From Symsagittifera roscoffensis (taxonomy: Eukaryota > Xenacoelomorpha > Acoela > Convolutidae), in the NCBI RefSeq assembly GCF_963678635.1, contig NC_087067.1, positions 34,138,401 through 34,202,400 on the forward strand: a stretch of DNA of 64,000 nt, in the 5' to 3' direction. Below, one piece after another: positions 24,251 to 39,468 of the stretch. Below the pieces are notes generated by a model. The model was not told the DNA's origin. It saw only the letters and a list, made by a program, of their open reading frames with translations, and made no database searches. The position numbers and the translations under genes were made by a program. Position 1 is the stretch's first letter. The number at the start of each line of letters is the position of its first letter.

Positions 24251-25410
24251 ATTTGAGTTACTCCGCTTTCACTTATATCCTTACTAGCATATGTCTATGT
24301 ACATTAGTTTTAAAACACTCGCCCTCGCGCGAGAGTAAAAATATGCTCTTATACCATGTAAAATTTTGCACGCTCACGTTATAATTTATGCATTTCAAAC
24401 AAAATTTTGAAAATTGACATTGTTTGGAATTTTTTTGGCCCAATGTGTTAAATGGCCAAATCGGCTGGTCAAAACCTATGGAGCGTGTACAAGGTGCCTT
24501 GAATGACCATTTATGGCATGATAGCCGCACATTCACTGTAAGTGGCATATGAATGGATACCAGCCAGGATACTGTCAGTTGCTTTTAGCCTAATTGTTGT
24601 GATAAACTTATTAAATAGGTAAGTATTCAAATCTATTTGATAAGTTTTCTTTGAATGCACTCTGCGACAGCGGAGGGCAGCCCAATTCTCTTAAAAAATG
24701 CAAGAAAAAAAATTGCACTAAGTTAAAAGTTAGCTTTTAGGCCAATTTTCGTCCAAAATGGCCGAAATTCGGGTCCCCCCAAATTTTCAACTGATGATTA
24801 CTCCACGTACACTTAAGCTACAAACGTCGTTTTGGGCTCGTTGGAATCGTCCTGAGCTATAATTTATGAAACAAGATGAAAAAAATGATGTTTCAACGAA
24901 AAAAACCAAAAATTTTGAAAATTTCATTTTTTGCACCACGCTCGATTAGGCTTAACTTTTTGGCATCACCGAGATTTCAAAAGCTTATAACTTTGTGTTG
25001 GACCGACGAAATTGGTTCATTTTCTCAGTCCCCCAAGATTTGACCATGATCTTATGATCCAAATAATAAAATTTGAAAATTTTAAAATTTTTGGGCAAGT
25101 TATGGCCGTTCGCGCAATTCACCAGGCTCGATTGGGCTTAACTTTTTGACATCACCGAAATTCAAAAGGCTATAACTCAAAGACCCCAAAAGTTATCTCC
25201 AATATTTTTGGCCTATCAGCAGCTGATTGTACACAAAATTGATACTGCAAAAGAAATTTTTCGGTTTTCTGTTGTTTTGACCAAAATTTGACCCATTGAA
25301 AATTTTTGCACCACGCTCGATTAGGCTTAACTTTTTGACATCACCGAACTTTAAACAGCAATAACTCTTAGCGTATAAAAGTAAAAGAGATACTTTTGCT
25401 TTAAATAAAA

Positions 25411-25528
25411 GCCTACAACACCTGGTGTTCCCAGGCGGTCTCCCATCCAAGTACTAACCAGGCCCAATGTTGCTTAACTTCGGTGATCGGACGAGAACCG
25501 GTGCATTCAACATGGTATGGTCGTAGGC
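25411..25528 (-). rRNA. 5S ribosomal RNA (unit 20)
   Basis: Spacer has CTAAGTT instead of CTAACTT in the palindrome at unit position 450. Confidence 0.97.
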
Positions 25529-26688
25529 ATTTGAGTTACTCCGCTTTCACTTATATCCTTACTAGCATATGTCTATGTACATTAGTTTTAAAACACTCGC
25601 CCTCGCGCGAGAGTAAAAATATGCTCTTATACCATGTAAAATTTTGCACGCTCACGTTATAATTTATGCATTTCAAACAAAATTTTGAAAATTGACATTG
25701 TTTGGAATTTTTTTGGCCCAATGTGTTAAATGGCCAAATCGGCTGGTCAAAACCTATGGAGCGTGTACAAGGTGCCTTGAATGACCATTTATGGCATGAT
25801 AGCCGCACATTCACTGTAAGTGGCATATGAATGGATACCAGCCAGGATACTGTCAGTTGCTTTTAGCCTAATTGTTGTGATAAACTTATTAAATAGGTAA
25901 GTATTCAAATCTATTTGATAAGTTTTCTTTGAATGCACTCTGCGACAGCGGAGGGCAGCCCAATTCTCTTAAAAAATGCAAGAAAAAAAATTGCACTAAC
26001 TTAAAAGTTAGCTTTTAGGCCAATTTTCGTCCAAAATGGCCGAAATTCGGGTCCCCCCAAATTTTCAACTGATGATTACTCCACGTACACTTAAGCTACA
26101 AACGTCGTTTTGGGCTCGTTGGAATCGTCCTGAGCTGTAATTTATGAAACAAGATGAAAAAAATGATGTTTCAACGAAAAAAACCAAAAATTTTGAAAAT
26201 TTCATTTTTTGCACCACGCTCGATTAGGCTTAACTTTTTGGCATCACCGAGATTTCAAAAGCTTATAACTTTGTGTTGGACCGACGAAATTGGTTCATTT
26301 TCTCAGTCCCCCAAGATTTGACCATGATCTTATGATCCAAATAATAAAATTTGAAAATTTTAAAATTTTTGGGCAAGTTATGGCCGTTCGCGCAATTCAC
26401 CAGGCTCGATTGGGCTTAACTTTTTGACATCACCGAAATTCAAAAGGCTATAACTCAAAGACCCCAAAAGTTATCTCCAATATTTTTGGCCTATCAGCAG
26501 CTGATTGTACACAAAATTGATACTGCAAAAGAAATTTTTCGGTTTTCTGTTGTTTTGACCAAAATTTGACCCATTGAAAATTTTTGCACCACGCTCGATT
26601 AGGCTTAACTTTTTGACATCACCGAACTTTAAACAGCAATAACTCTTAGCGTATAAAAGTAAAAGAGATACTTTTGCTTTAAATAAAA

Positions 26689-26806
26689 GCCTACAACACC
26701 TGGTGTTCCCAGGCGGTCTCCCATCCAAGTACTAACCAGGCCCAATGTTGCTTAACTTCGGTGATCGGACGAGAACCGGTGCATTCAACATGGTATGGTC
26801 GTAGGC
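26689..26806 (-). rRNA. 5S ribosomal RNA (unit 21)
   Basis: Unit with G591 only, like unit 19. Confidence 0.97.
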
Positions 26807-27966
26807 ATTTGAGTTACTCCGCTTTCACTTATATCCTTACTAGCATATGTCTATGTACATTAGTTTTAAAACACTCGCCCTCGCGCGAGAGTAAAAATAT
26901 GCTCTTATACCATGTAAAATTTTGCACGCTCACGTTATAATTTATGCATTTCAAACAAAATTTTGAAAATTGACATTGTTTGGAATTTTTTTGGCCCAAT
27001 GTGTTAAATGGCCAAATCGGCTGGTCAAAACCTATGGAGCGTGTACAAGGTGCCTTGAATGACCATTTATGGCATGATAGCCGCACATTCACTGTAAGTG
27101 GCATATGAATGGATACCAGCCAGGATACTGTCAGTTGCTTTTAGCCTAATTGTTGTGATAAACTTATTAAATAGGTAAGTATTCAAATCTATTTGATAAG
27201 TTTTCTTTGAATGCACTCTGCGACAGCGGAGGGCAGCCCAATTCTCTTAAAAAATGCAAGAAAAAAAATTGCACTAAGTTAAAAGTTAGCTTTTAGGCCA
27301 ATTTTCGTCCAAAATGGCCGAAATTCGGGTCCCCCCAAATTTTCAACTGATGATTACTCCACGTACACTTAAGCTACAAACGTCGTTTTGGGCTCGTTGG
27401 AATCGTCCTGAGCTATAATTTATGAAACAAGATGAAAAAAATGATGTTTCAACGAAAAAAACCAAAAATTTTGAAAATTTCATTTTTTGCACCACGCTCG
27501 ATTAGGCTTAACTTTTTGGCATCACCGAGATTTCAAAAGCTTATAACTTTGTGTTGGACCAACGAAATTGGTTCATTTTCTCAGTCCCCCAAGATTTGAC
27601 CATGATCTTATGATCCAAATAATAAAATTTGAAAATTTTAAAATTTTTGGGCAAGTTATGGCCGTTCGCGCAATTCACCAGGCTCGATTGGGCTTAACTT
27701 TTTGACATCACCGAAATTCAAAAGGCTATAACTCAAAGACCCCAAAAGTTATCTCCAATATTTTTGGCCTATCAGCAGCTGATTGTACACAAAATTGATA
27801 CTGCAAAAGAAATTTTTCGGTTTTCTGTTGTTTTGACCAAAATTTGACCCATTGAAAATTTTTGCACCACGCTCGATTAGGCTTAACTTTTTGACATCAC
27901 CGAACTTTAAACAGCAATAACTCTTAGCGTATAAAAGTAAAAGAGATACTTTTGCTTTAAATAAAA

Positions 27967-28084
27967 GCCTACAACACCTGGTGTTCCCAGGCGGTCTCCC
28001 ATCCAAGTACTAACCAGGCCCAATGTTGCTTAACTTCGGTGATCGGACGAGAACCGGTGCATTCAACATGGTATGGTCGTAGGC
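27967..28084 (-). rRNA. 5S ribosomal RNA (unit 22)
   Basis: CTAAGTT variant as in unit 20, plus a private G to A near 27561. Confidence 0.97.
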
Positions 28085-29244
28085 ATTTGAGTTACTCCGC
28101 TTTCACTTATATCCTTACTAGCATATGTCTATGTACATTAGTTTTAAAACACTCGCCCTCGCGCGAGAGTAAAAATATGCTCTTATACCATGTAAAATTT
28201 TGCACGCTCACGTTATAATTTATGCATTTCAAACAAAATTTTGAAAATTGACATTGTTTGGAATTTTTTTGGCCCAATGTGTTAAATGGCCAAATCGGCT
28301 GGTCAAAACCTATGGAGCGTGTACAAGGTGCCTTGAATGACCATTTATGGCATGATAGCCGCACATTCACTGTAAGTGGCATATGAATGGATACCAGCCA
28401 GGATACTGTCAGTTGCTTTTAGCCTAATTGTTGTGATAAACTTATTAAATAGGTAAGTATTCAAATCTATTTGATAAGTTTTCTTTGAATGCACTCTGCG
28501 ACAGCGGAGGGCAGCCCAATTCTCTTAAAAAATGCAAGAAAAAAAATTGCACTAACTTAAAAGTTAGCTTTTAGGCCAATTTTCGTCCAAAATGGCCGAA
28601 ATTCGGGTCCCCCCAAATTTTCAACTGATGATTACTCCACGTACACTTAAGCTACAAACGTCGTTTTGGGCTCGTTGGAATTGTCCTGAGCTATAATTTA
28701 TGAAACAAGATGAAAAAAATGATGTTTCAACGAAAAAAACCAAAAATTTTGAAAATTTCATTTTTTGCACCACGCTCGATTAGGCTTAACTTTTTGGCAT
28801 CACCGAGATTTCAAAAGCTTATAACTTTGTGTTGGACCGACGAAATTGGTTCATTTTCTCAGTCCCCCAAGATTTGACCATGATCTTATGATCCAAATAA
28901 TAAAATTTGAAAATTTTAAAATTTTTGGGCAAGTTATGGCCGTTCGCGCAATTCACCAGGCTCGATTGGGCTTAACTTTTTGACATCACCGAAATTCAAA
29001 AGGCTATAATTCAAAGACCCCAAAAGTTATCTCCAATATTTTTGGCCTATCAGCAGCTGATTGTACACAAAATTGATACTGCAAAAGAAATTTTTCGGTT
29101 TTCTGTTGTTTTGACCAAAATTTGACCCATTGAAAATTTTTGCACCACGCTCGATTAGGCTTAACTTTTTGACATCACCGAACTTTAAACAGCAATAACT
29201 CTTAGCGTATAAAAGTAAAAGAGATACTTTTGCTTTAAATAAAA

Positions 29245-29362
29245 GCCTACAACACCTGGTGTTCCCAGGCGGTCTCCCATCCAAGTACTAACCAGGCCCA
29301 ATGTTGCTTAACTTCGGTGATCGGACGAGAACCGGTGCATTCAACATGGTATGGTCGTAGGC
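29245..29362 (-). rRNA. 5S ribosomal RNA (unit 23)
   Basis: Two private spacer substitutions, both C to T, near 28682 and 29010. Confidence 0.97.
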
Positions 29363-30522
29363 ATTTGAGTTACTCCGCTTTCACTTATATCCTTACTAGC
29401 ATATGTCTATGTACATTAGTTTTAAAACACTCGCCCTCGCGCGAGAGTAAAAATATGCTCTTATACCATGTAAAATTTTGCACGCTCACGTTATAATTTA
29501 TGCATTTCAAACAAAATTTTGAAAATTGACATTGTTTGGAATTTTTTTGACCCAATGTGTTAAATGGCCAAATCGGCTGGTCAAAACCTATGGAGCGTGT
29601 ACAAGGTGCCTTGAATGACCATTTATGGCATGATAGCCGCACATTCACTGTAAGTGGCATATGAATGGATACCAGCCAGGATACTGTCAGTTGCTTTTAG
29701 CCTAATTGTTGTGATAAACTTATTAAATAGGTAAGTATTCAAATCTATTTGATAAGTTTTCTTTGAATGCACTCTGCGACAGCGGAGGGCAGCCCAATTT
29801 TCTTAAAAAATGCAAGAAAAAAAATTGCACTAACTTAAAAGTTAGCTTTTAGGCCAATTTTCGTCCAAAATGGCCGAAATTCGGGTCCCCCCAAATTTTC
29901 AACTGATGATTACTCCACGTACACTTAAGCTACAAACGTCGTTTTGGGCTCGTTGGAATCGTCCTGAGCTGTAATTTATGAAACAAGATGAAAAAAATGA
30001 TGTTTCAACGAAAAAAACCAAAAATTTTGAAAATTTCATTTTTTGCACCACGCTCGATTAGGCTTAACTTTTTGGCATCACCGAGATTTCAAAAGCTTAT
30101 AACTTTGTGTTGGACCGACGAAATTGGTTCATTTTCTCAGTCCCCCAAGATTTGACCATGATCTTATGATCCAAATAATAAAATTTGAAAATTTTAAAAT
30201 TTTTGGGCAAGTTATGGCCGTTCGCGCAATTCACCAGGCTCGATTGGGCTTAACTTTTTGACATCACCGAAATTCAAAAGGCTATAACTCAAAGACCCCA
30301 AAAGTTATCTCCAATATTTTTGGCCTATCAGCAGCTGATTGTACACAAAATTGATACTGCAAAAGAAATTTTTCGGTTTTCTGTTGTTTTGACCAAAATT
30401 TGACCCATTGAAAATTTTTGCACCACGCTCGATTAGGCTTAACTTTTTGACATCACCGAACTTTAAACAGCAATAACTCTTAGCGTATAAAAGTAAAAGA
30501 GATACTTTTGCTTTAAATAAAA

Positions 30523-30640
30523 GCCTACAACACCTGGTGTTCCCAGGCGGTCTCCCATCCAAGTACTAACCAGGCCCAATGTTGCTTAACTTCGGTGATC
30601 GGACGAGAACCGGTGCATTCAACATGGTATGGTCGTAGGC
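30523..30640 (-). rRNA. 5S ribosomal RNA (unit 24)
   Basis: Type-B unit (A170, T420, G591), isolated from the first B block. Confidence 0.97.
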
Positions 30641-31800
30641 ATTTGAGTTACTCCGCTTTCACTTATATCCTTACTAGCATATGTCTATGTACATTAGTTT
30701 TAAAACACTCGCCCTCGCGCGAGAGTAAAAATATGCTCTTATACCATGTAAAATTTTGCACGCTCACGTTATAATTTATGCATTTCAAACAAAATTTTGA
30801 AAATTGACATTGTTTGGAATTTTTTTGACCCAATGTGTTAAATGGCCAAATCGGCTGGTCAAAACCTATGGAGCGTGTACAAGGTGCCTTGAATGACCAT
30901 TTATGGCATGATAGCCGCACATTCACTGTAAGTGGCATATGAATGGATACCAGCCAGGATACTGTCAGTTGCTTTTAGCCTAATTGTTGTGATAAACTTA
31001 TTAAATAGGTAAGTATTCAAATCTATTTGATAAGTTTTCTTTGAATGCACTCTGCGACAGCGGAGGGCAGCCCAATTTTCTTAAAAAATGCAAGAAAAAA
31101 AATTGCACTAAGTTAAAAGTTAGCTTTTAGGCCAATTTTCGTCCAAAATGGCCGAAATTCGGGTCCCCCCAAATTTTCAACTGATGATTACTCCACGTAC
31201 ACTTAAGCTACAAACGTCGTTTTGGGCTCGTTGGAATCGTCCTGAGCTGTAATTTATGAAACAAGATGAAAAAAATGATGTTTCAACGAAAAAAACCAAA
31301 AATTTTGAAAATTTCATTTTTTGCACCACGCTCGATTAGGCTTAACTTTTTGGCATCACCGAGATTTCAAAAGCTTATAACTTTGTGTTGGACCGACGAA
31401 ATTGGTTCATTTTCTCAGTCCCCCAAGATTTGACCATGATCTTATGATCCAAATAATAAAATTTGAAAATTTTAAAATTTTTGGGCAAGTTATGGCCGTT
31501 CGCGCAATTCACCAGGCTCGATTGGGCTTAACTTTTTGACATCACCGAAATTCAAAAGGCTATAACTCAAAGACCCCAAAAGTTATCTCCAATATTTTTG
31601 GCCTATCAGCAGCTGATTGTACACAAAATTGATACTGCAAAAGAAATTTTTCGGTTTTCTGTTGTTTTGACCAAAATTTGACCCATTGAAAATTTTTGCA
31701 CCACGCTCGATTAGGCTTAACTTTTTGACATCACCGAACTTTAAACAGCAATAACTCTTAGCGTATAAAAGTAAAAGAGATACTTTTGCTTTAAATAAAA

Positions 31801-31918
31801 GCCTACAACACCTGGTGTTCCCAGGCGGTCTCCCATCCAAGTACTAACCAGGCCCAATGTTGCTTAACTTCGGTGATCGGACGAGAACCGGTGCATTCAA
31901 CATGGTATGGTCGTAGGC
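31801..31918 (-). rRNA. 5S ribosomal RNA (unit 25)
   Basis: Type-B unit that also has the CTAAGTT variant, a combination suggesting recombination between unit types. Confidence 0.97.
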
Positions 31919-33078
31919 ATTTGAGTTACTCCGCTTTCACTTATATCCTTACTAGCATATGTCTATGTACATTAGTTTTAAAACACTCGCCCTCGCGCGA
32001 GAGTAAAAATATGCTCTTATACCATGTAAAATTTTGCACGCTCACGTTATAATTTATGCATTTCAAACAAAATTTTGAAAATTGACATTGTTTGGAATTT
32101 TTTTGGCCCAATGTGTTAAATGGCCAAATCGGCTGGTCAAAACCTATGGAGCGTGTACAAGGTGCCTTGAATGACCATTTATGGCATGAAAGCCGCACAT
32201 TCACTGTAAGTGGCATATGAATGGATACCAGCCAGGATACTGTCAGTTGCTTTTAGCCTAATTGTTGTGATAAACTTATTAAATAGGTAAGTATTCAAAT
32301 CTATTTGATAAGTTTTCTTTGAATGCACTCTGCGACAGCGGAGGGCAGCCCAATTCTCTTAAAAAATGCAAGAAAAAAAATTGCACTAACTTAAAAGTTA
32401 GCTTTTAGGCCAATTTTCGTCCAAAATGGCCGAAATTCGGGTCCCCCCAAATTTTCAACTGATGATTACTCCACGTACACTTAAGCTACAAACGTCGTTT
32501 TGGGCTCGTTGGAATCGTCCTGAGCTATAATTTATGAAACAAGATGAAAAAAATGATGTTTCAACGAAAAAAACCAAAAATTTTGAAAATTTCATTTTTT
32601 GCACCACGCTCGATTAGGCTTAACTTTTTGGCATCACCGAGATTTCAAAAGCTTATAACTTTGTGTTGGACCGACGAAATTGGTTCATTTTCTCAGTCCC
32701 CCAAGATTTGACTATGATCTTATGATCCAAATAATAAAATTTGAAAATTTTAAAATTTTTGGGCAAGTTATGGCCGTTCGCGCAATTCACCAGGCTCGAT
32801 TGGGCTTAACTTTTTGACATCACCGAAATTCAAAAGGCTATAACTCAAAGACCCCAAAAGTTATCTCCAATATTTTTGGCCTATCAGCAGCTGATTGTAC
32901 ACAAAATTGATACTGCAAAAGAAATTTTTCGGTTTTCTGTTGTTTTGACCAAAATTTGACCCATTGAAAATTTTTGCACCACGCTCGATTAGGCTTAACT
33001 TTTTGACATCACCGAACTTTAAACAGCAATAACTCTTAGCGTATAAAAGTAAAAGAGATACTTTTGCTTTAAATAAAA

Positions 33079-33196
33079 GCCTACAACACCTGGTGTTCCC
33101 AGGCGGTCTCCCATCCAAGTACTAACCAGGCCCAATGTTGCTTAACTTCGGTGATCGGACGAGAACCGGTGCATTCAACATGGTATGGTCGTAGGC
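33079..33196 (-). rRNA. 5S ribosomal RNA (unit 26)
   Basis: Type-C unit (A254 with GACTATG), but with the ordinary TATAAG element upstream. Confidence 0.97.
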
Positions 33197-34356
33197 ATTT
33201 GAGTTACTCCGCTTTCACTTATATCCTTACTAGCATATGTCTATGTACATTAGTTTTAAAACACTCGCCCTCGCGCGAGAGTAAAAATATGCTCTTATAC
33301 CATGTAAAATTTTGCACGCTCACGTTATAATTTATGCATTTCAAACAAAATTTTGAAAATTGACATTGTTTGGAATTTTTTTGGCCCAATGTGTTAAATG
33401 GCCAAATCGGCTGGTCAAAACCTATGGAGCGTGTACAAGGTGCCTTGAATGACCATTTATGGCATGAAAGCCGCACATTCACTGTAAGTGGCATATGAAT
33501 GGATACCAGCCAGGATACTGTCAGTTGCTTTTAGCCTAATTGTTGTGATAAACTTATTAAATAGGTAAGTATTCAAATCTATTTGATAAGTTTTCTTTGA
33601 ATGCACTCTGCGACAGCGGAGGGCAGCCCAATTCTCTTAAAAAATGCAAGAAAAAAAATTGCACTAACTTAAAAGTTAGCTTTTAGGCCAATTTTCGTCC
33701 AAAATGGCCGAAATTCGGGTCCCCCCAAATTTTCAACTGATGATTACTCCTCGTACACTTAAGCTACAAACGTCGTTTTGGGCTCGTTGGAATCGTCCTG
33801 AGCTATAATTTATGAAACAAGATGAAAAAAATGATGTTTCAACGAAAAAAACCAAAAATTTTGAAAATTTCATTTTTTGCACCACGCTCGATTAGGCTTA
33901 ACTTTTTGGCATCACCGAGATTTCAAAAGCTTATAACTTTGTGTTGGACCGACGAAATTGGTTCATTTTCTCAGTCCCCCAAGATTTGACCATGATCTTA
34001 TGATCCAAATAATAAAATTTGAAAATTTTAAAATTTTTGGGCAAGTTATGGCCGTTCGCGCAATTCACCAGGCTCGATTGGGCTTAACTTTTTGACATCA
34101 CCGAAATTCAAAAGGCTATAACTCAAAGACCCCAAAAGTTATCTCCAATATTTTTGGCCTATCAGCAGCTGATTGTACACAAAATTGATACTGCAAAAGA
34201 AATTTTTCGGTTTTCTGTTGTTTTGACCAAAATTTGACCCATTGAAAATTTTTGCACCACGCTCGATTAGGCTTAACTTTTTGACATCACCGAACTTTAA
34301 ACAGCAATAACTCTTAGCGTATAAAAGTAAAAGAGATACTTTTGCTTTAAATAAAA

Positions 34357-34474
34357 GCCTACAACACCTGGTGTTCCCAGGCGGTCTCCCATCCAAGTAC
34401 TAACCAGGCCCAATGTTGCTTAACTTCGGTGATCGGACGAGAACCGGTGCATTCAACATGGTATGGTCGTAGGC
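34357..34474 (-). rRNA. 5S ribosomal RNA (unit 27)
   Basis: A254 and a private A to T change near 33751. Confidence 0.97.
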
Positions 34475-35634
34475 ATTTGAGTTACTCCGCTTTCACTTAT
34501 ATCCTTACTAGCATATGTCTATGTACATTAGTTTTAAAACACTCGCCCTCGCGCGAGAGTAAAAATATGCTCTTATACCATGTAAAATTTTGCACGCTCA
34601 CGTTATAATTTATGCATTTCAAACAAAATTTTGAAAATTGACATTGTTTGGAATTTTTTTGGCCCAATGTGTTAAATGGCCAAATCGGCTGGTCAAAACC
34701 TATGGAGCGTGTACAAGGTGCCTTGAATGACCATTTATGGCATGAAAGCCGCACATTCACTGTAAGTGGCATATGAATGGATACCAGCCAGGATACTGTC
34801 AGTTGCTTTTAGCCTAATTGTTGTGATAAACTTATTAAATAGGTAAGTATTCAAATCTATTTGATAAGTTTTCTTTGAATGCACTCTGCGACAGCGGAGG
34901 GCAGCCCAATTCTCTTAAAAAATGCAAGAAAAAAAATTGCACTAACTTAAAAGTTAGCTTTTAGGCCAATTTTCGTCCAAAATGGCCGAAATTCGGGTCC
35001 CCCCAAATTTTCAACTGATGATTACTCCACGTACACTTAAGCTACAAACGTCGTTTTGGGCTCGTTGGAATCGTCCTGAGCTATAATTTATGAAACAAGA
35101 TGAAAAAAATGATGTTTCAACGAAAAAAACCAAAAATTTTGAAAATTTCATTTTTTGCACCACGCTCGATTAGGCTTAACTTTTTGGCATCACCGAGATT
35201 TCAAAAGCTTATAACTTTGTGTTGGACCGACGAAATTGGTTCATTTTCTCAGTCCCCCAAGATTTGACCATGATCTTATGATCCAAATAATAAAATTTGA
35301 AAATTTTAAAATTTTTGGGCAAGTTATGGCCGTTCGCGCAATTCACCAGGCTCGATTGGGCTTAACTTTTTGACATCACCGAAATTCAAAAGGCTATAAC
35401 TCAAAGACCCCAAAAGTTATCTCCAATATTTTTGGCCTATCAGCAGCTGATTGTACACAAAATTGATACTGCAAAAGAAATTTTTCGGTTTTCTGTTGTT
35501 TTGACCAAAATTTGACCCATTGAAAATTTTTGCACCACGCTCGATTAGGCTTAACTTTTTGACATCACCGAACTTTAAACAGCAATAACTCTTAGCGTAT
35601 AAAAGTAAAAGAGATACTTTTGCTTTAAATAAAA

Positions 35635-35752
35635 GCCTACAACACCTGGTGTTCCCAGGCGGTCTCCCATCCAAGTACTAACCAGGCCCAATGTTGCTTA
35701 ACTTCGGTGATCGGACGAGAACCGGTGCATTCAACATGGTATGGTCGTAGGC
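35635..35752 (-). rRNA. 5S ribosomal RNA (unit 28)
   Basis: Unit with A254. Confidence 0.97.
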
Positions 35753-36912
35753 ATTTGAGTTACTCCGCTTTCACTTATATCCTTACTAGCATATGTCTAT
35801 GTACATTAGTTTTAAAACACTCGCCCTCGCGCGAGAGTAAAAATATGCTCTTATACCATGTAAAATTTTGCACGCTCACGTTATAATTTATGCATTTCAA
35901 ACAAAATTTTGAAAATTGACATTGTTTGGAATTTTTTTGGCCCAATGTGTTAAATGGCCAAATCGGCTGGTCAAAACCTATGGAGCGTGTACAAGGTGCC
36001 TTGAATGACCATTTATGGCATGAAAGCCGCACATTCACTGTAAGTGGCATATGAATGGATACCAGCCAGGATACTGTCAGTTGCTTTTAGCCTAATTGTT
36101 GTGATAAACTTATTAAATAGGTAAGTATTCAAATCTATTTGATAAGTTTTCTTTGAATGCACTCTGCGACAGCGGAGGGCAGCCCAATTCTCTTAAAAAA
36201 TGCAAGAAAAAAAATTGCACTAACTTAAAAGTTAGCTTTTAGGCCAATTTTCGTCCAAAATGGCCGAAATTCGGGTCCCCCCAAATTTTCAACTGATGAT
36301 TACTCCACGTACACTTAAGCTACAAACGTCGTTTTGGGCTCGTTGGAATCGTCCTGAGCTATAATTTATGAAACAAGATGAAAAAAATGATGTTTCAACG
36401 AAAAAAACCAAAAATTTTGAAAATTTCATTTTTTGCACCACGCTCGATTAGGCTTAACTTTTTGGCATCACCGAGATTTCAAAAGCTTATAACTTTGTGT
36501 TGGACCGACGAAATTGGTTCATTTTCTCAGTCCCCCAAGATTTGACTATGATCTTATGATCCAAATAATAAAATTTGAAAATTTTAAAATTTTTGGGCAA
36601 GTTATGGCCGTTCGCGCAATTCACCAGGCTCGATTGGGCTTAACTTTTTGACATCACCGAAATTCAAAAGGCTATAACTCAAAGACCCCAAAAGTTATCT
36701 CCAATATTTTTGGCCTATCAGCAGCTGATTGTACACAAAATTGATACTGCAAAAGAAATTTTTCGGTTTTCTGTTGTTTTGACCAAAATTTGACCCATTG
36801 AAAATTTTTGCACCACGCTCGATTAGGCTTAACTTTTTGACATCACCGAACTTTAAACAGCAATAACTCTTAGCGTATAAAAGTAAAAGAGATACTTTTG
36901 CTTTAAATAAAA

Positions 36913-37030
36913 GCCTACAACACCTGGTGTTCCCAGGCGGTCTCCCATCCAAGTACTAACCAGGCCCAATGTTGCTTAACTTCGGTGATCGGACGAGAAC
37001 CGGTGCATTCAACATGGTATGGTCGTAGGC
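36913..37030 (-). rRNA. 5S ribosomal RNA (unit 29)
   Basis: Type-C unit (A254 with GACTATG), three units after unit 26. Confidence 0.97.
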
Positions 37031-38190
37031 ATTTGAGTTACTCCGCTTTCACTTATATCCTTACTAGCATATGTCTATGTACATTAGTTTTAAAACACTC
37101 GCCCTCGCGCGAGAGTAAAAATATGCTCTTATACCATGTAAAATTTTGCACGCTCACGTTATAATTTATGCATTTCAAACAAAATTTTGAAAATTGACAT
37201 TGTTTGGAATTTTTTTGGCCCAATGTGTTAAATGGCCAAATCGGCTGGTCAAAACCTATGGAGCGTGTACAAGGTGCCTTGAATGACCATTTATGGCATG
37301 AAAGCCGCACATTCACTGTAAGTGGCATATGAATGGATACCAGCCAGGATACTGTCAGTTGCTTTTAGCCTAATTGTTGTGATAAACTTATTAAATAGGT
37401 AAGTATTCAAATCTATTTGATAAGTTTTCTTTGAATGCACTCTGCGACAGCGGAGGGCAGCCCAATTCTCTTAAAAAATGCAAGAAAAAAAATTGCACTA
37501 ACTTAAAAGTTAGCTTTTAGGCCAATTTTCGTCCAAAATGGCCGAAATTCGGGTCCCCCCAAATTTTCAACTGATGATTACTCCACGTACACTTAAGCTA
37601 CAAACGTCGTTTTGGGCTCGTTGGAATCGTCCTGAGCTATAATTTATGAAACAAGATGAAAAAAATGATGTTTCAACGAAAAAAACCAAAAATTTTGAAA
37701 ATTTCATTTTTTGCACCACGCTCGATTAGGCTTAACTTTTTGGCATCACCGAGATTTCAAAAGCTTATAACTTTGTGTTGGACCGACGAAATTGGTTCAT
37801 TTTCTCAGTCCCCCAAGATTTGACCATGATCTTATGATCCAAATAATAAAATTTGAAAATTTTAAAATTTTTGGGCAAGTTATGGCCGTTCGCGCAATTC
37901 ACCAGGCTCGATTGGGCTTAACTTTTTGACATCACCGAAATTCAAAAGGCTATAACTCAAAGACCCCAAAAGTTATCTCCAATATTTTTGGCCTATCAGC
38001 AGCTGATTGTACACAAAATTGATACTGCAAAAGAAATTTTTCGGTTTTCTGTTGTTTTGACCAAAATTTGACCCATTGAAAATTTTTGCACCACGCTCGA
38101 TTAGGCTTAACTTTTTGACATCACCGAACTTTAAACAGCAATAACTCTTAGCGTATAAAAGTAAAAGAGATACTTTTGCTTTAAATAAAA

Positions 38191-38308
38191 GCCTACAACA
38201 CCTGGTGTTCCCAGGCGGTCTCCCATCCAAGTACTAACCAGGCCCAATGTTGCTTAACTTCGGTGATCGGACGAGAACCGGTGCATTCAACATGGTATGG
38301 TCGTAGGC
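38191..38308 (-). rRNA. 5S ribosomal RNA (unit 30)
   Basis: Unit with A254. Confidence 0.97.
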
Positions 38309-39468
38309 ATTTGAGTTACTCCGCTTTCACTTATATCCTTACTAGCATATGTCTATGTACATTAGTTTTAAAACACTCGCCCTCGCGCGAGAGTAAAAAT
38401 ATGCTCTTATACCATGTAAAATTTTGCACGCTCACGTTATAATTTATGCATTTCAAACAAAATTTTGAAAATTGACATTGTTTGGAATTTTTTTGGCCCA
38501 ATGTGTTAAATGGCCAAATCGGCTGGTCAAAACCTATGGAGCGTGTACAAGGTGCCTTGAATGACCATTTATGGCATGATAGCCGCACATTCACTGTAAG
38601 TGGCATATGAATGGATACCAGCCAGGATACTGTCAGTTGCTTTTAGCCTAATTGTTGTGATAAACTTATTAAATAGGTAAGTATTCAAATCTATTTGATA
38701 AGTTTTCTTTGAATGCACTCTGCGACAGCGGAGGGCAGCCCAATTCTCTTAAAAAATGCAAGAAAAAAAATTGCACTAACTTAAAAGTTAGCTTTTAGGC
38801 CAATTTTCGTCCAAAATGGCCGAAATTCGGGTCCCCCCAAATTTTCAACTGATGATTACTCCACGTACACTTAAGCTACAAACGTCGTTTTGGGCTCGTT
38901 GGAATCGTCCTGAGCTATAATTTATGAAACAAGATGAAAAAAATGATGTTTCAACGAAAAAAACCAAAAATTTTGAAAATTTCATTTTTTGCACCACGCT
39001 CGATTAGGCTTAACTTTTTGGCATCACCGAGATTTCAAAAGCTTATAACTTTGTGTTGGACCGACGAAATTGGTTCATTTTCTCAGTCCCCCAAGATTTG
39101 ACCATGATCTTATGATCCAAATAATAAAATTTGAAAATTTTAAAATTTTTGGGCAAGTTATGGCCGTTCGCGCAATTCACCAGGCTCGATTGGGCTTAAC
39201 TTTTTGACATCACCGAAATTCAAAAGGCTATAACTCAAAGACCCCAAAAGTTATCTCCAATATTTTTGGCCTATCAGCAGCTGATTGTACACAAAATTGA
39301 TACTGCAAAAGAAATTTTTCGGTTTTCTGTTGTTTTGACCAAAATTTGACCCATTGAAAATTTTTGCACCACGCTCGATTAGGCTTAACTTTTTGACATC
39401 ACCGAACTTTAAACAGCAATAACTCTTAGCGTATAAAAGTAAAAGAGATACTTTTGCTTTAAATAAAA